Positions 63,155 through 64,000 of a DNA stretch of 64,000 nucleotides are shown here, one piece after another (the stretch's first letter is position 1; each line of letters begins with the position of its first letter). The stretch is from positions 310,001 through 374,000 of the forward strand of contig NZ_PVYW01000001.1 in NCBI RefSeq assembly GCF_003001675.1, written 5' to 3'. The position numbers and the translations under genes were made by a program. This stretch comes from Cohnella sp. SGD-V74 (lineage in GTDB: Bacteria > Bacillota > Bacilli > Paenibacillales > Paenibacillaceae). The notes beneath the pieces were generated by a model. It saw nothing but the letters and a program-made list of their open reading frames with translations, searched no databases and was not told the DNA's origin.

Positions 63155-64000
63155 TGGCTCTCTCCTGATTCCGTATCCTGTCCAGTACGGCCGCATAGGC
63201 CACTTCGGCGGTTACCTCCATATTGCCGGAGCCGTCTCGAAGCTTCATTTCGACTACGCCTTGACCGGCCTGCTTGCCAACGACGATGCGAATCGGCACG
63301 CCGATGAGATCGGAATCCTTGAACTTCACGCCGGCTCGCTCGTCGCGGTCGTCGATCAACGCATCGATCCCTGCGGACAAGAATCGTTCGTAGAGGATTT
63401 CGGCCAACTCCCTCTGTGCATCGTCCTGCATCGAGACCGGAACGAGATGAACGCGGAAAGGAGCGATGGACATCGGCCAGACGATACCCGCCTCGTCATT
63501 GTTCTGCTCGACCGCGGCGGCGAGCATGCGAGATACGCCTATCCCGTAACAGCCCATCACTAGCGGCCGCTTGCGGCCCTCCCCGTCCAAATACGCCGCG
63601 TTCAGACGTTCGCTGTATTTCGTACCGAGCTTAAACACATGACCGACCTCTATCCCCTTATGAAAACGATAAGTCCCTTCGCCGCACCTAATACAACGCT
63701 CCTCTTCCGCCGCATTGCGAAAATCGCCCGTCGCTTCAACGAGGAAGTCTCTACCCGGAGCCACGCCGCGCACATGGTAGTCCCTTTCGTTCGCTCCCGC
63801 GATCCAACCGCTTCCCTCCGCGATTTCCCGGTCGGCGAAAATCGGCGCGTTCAGGCCGATCGGACCGGCAAAGCCGACCGGCGCTCCAGTCGTCCGGACC
63901 ACGGCGTCCGCGTCGGCGATGGCCAGCTCCGCAACCCCTAAAAACGCCTGAAACTTCGCCTCGTTCACCTCGCGATCTCCGCGGACCAGCACGGCGACGA
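63141..64000 (-). CDS. proS: Proline-tRNA ligase, 3' part (5' end outside the window)
   Basis: The last 286 or so codons; the frame is open to the window end. VLVRGDREVNEAKFQAFLG and EGSGWIAGANERDYHVRGV belong to the bacterial editing insert (YbaK-like); RCIRCGEGTYRFHKGIEVGHVFKLGTKYS starts the return to the catalytic core; MGCYGIGVSRMLAAAVEQ is motif 3, and the anticodon-binding domain follows (DDRDERAGVKFKDSDLIGVPI). It charges tRNA-Pro. The stop overlaps the helicase start. Confidence 0.96.
   Translation of the reverse strand, partial: VAVLVRGDREVNEAKFQAFLGVAELAIADADAVVRTTGAPVGFAGPIGLNAPIFADREIAEGSGWIAGANERDYHVRGVAPGRDFLVEATGDFRNAAEEERCIRCGEGTYRFHKGIEVGHVFKLGTKYSERLNAAYLDGEGRKRPLVMGCYGIGVSRMLAAAVEQNNDEAGIVWPMSIAPFRVHLVPVSMQDDAQRELAEILYERFLSAGIDALIDDRDERAGVKFKDSDLIGVPIRIVVGKQAGQGVVEMKLRDGSGNMEVTAEVAYAAVLDRIRNQERANEFL

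Overview
The window reads as chromosome of a spore-forming, motile Firmicute of moderately high GC, most likely Paenibacillaceae (a Paenibacillus/Cohnella-like genome). The evidence is the spoVAC-spoVAD-spoVAE trio, an uninterrupted pro-sigK, a SigD-type promoter on a chemoreceptor gene, GlnR/TnrA-type boxes, an alanine T-box, and a long block in Bacillus-like order (cymR, cysteine desulfurase, mnmA, PRC-barrel protein, AI-2E-type permease, alaS, ireB, ruvX, DUF1292 proteins, mltG, U32 pair). Genus assignment is inference. I saw no rRNA, tRNA, CRISPR array, phage genes or intact insertion sequence.

Layout. 1-3.3 kb: a TgpA-type transglutaminase (cut by the window edge), DUF58 and MoxR operon. 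3.4-6.2 kb: spoVA genes divergent from sigK. 6.2-7.3 kb: a small AT-richer islet with an orphan gene, a gene fragment that has lost its start, and a perfect 30-bp palindrome. 7.3-8.6 kb: TerB-like protein and a DEDD exonuclease. 8.6-13.6 kb: a complete urease operon ureABCFGD without ureE, with a consensus promoter and two GlnR/TnrA boxes. 13.7-22.5 kb: ilvD, a polysaccharide deacetylase with an extra C-terminal domain, an AI-2E-type permease, a penicillin-binding protein and a methyl-accepting chemotaxis protein. 22.6-35.8 kb: housekeeping block for tRNA modification and charging, septal glycan cleavage and sulfur metabolism. 35.9-41.3 kb: YebC-like, cold-shock, methyltransferase, small proteins, PepF and a hypoxanthine-DNA glycosylase-like gene. 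41.4-44.6 kb: a carbohydrate ABC importer. 44.8-47.7 kb: a beta-lactamase-fold hydrolase with its TetR, then a GAF/HD-GYP phosphodiesterase. 47.7-55.7 kb: FAH-family enzyme, GDPD, CapA-like protein, and a YesM/YesN two-component system joined to a nagZ-like hexosaminidase. 55.8-60 kb: a membrane hydrolase-like protein, a second TetR, and a three-gene ABC exporter. 60-61 kb: about 950 bases without genes, filled by two tandem-repeat arrays. 61-64 kb: a UvrD-type helicase overlapping the 3' end of proS, which runs off the window.

The most unusual signal is a family of about 220-bp nested palindromes at 40.6, 46.3 and 57.3 kb, plus a half-copy at 46.2 kb. Each folds end to end into one long hairpin. 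The arm sequences differ between copies while pairing is kept, whereas the apical loop (TCACGGGTTTACCCATTC type) and the flanking GCCTCATACG motif are conserved. They sit in the gaps right after genes and carry no coding capacity.

Useful regulatory calls from sequence alone are: the GlnR/TnrA-controlled urease promoter, the SigD promoter of the chemoreceptor, two palindromic TetR-type operators, the alaS T-box, and numerous hairpin terminators, several shared by convergent genes. No search or folding program was run; family names come from reading motifs.
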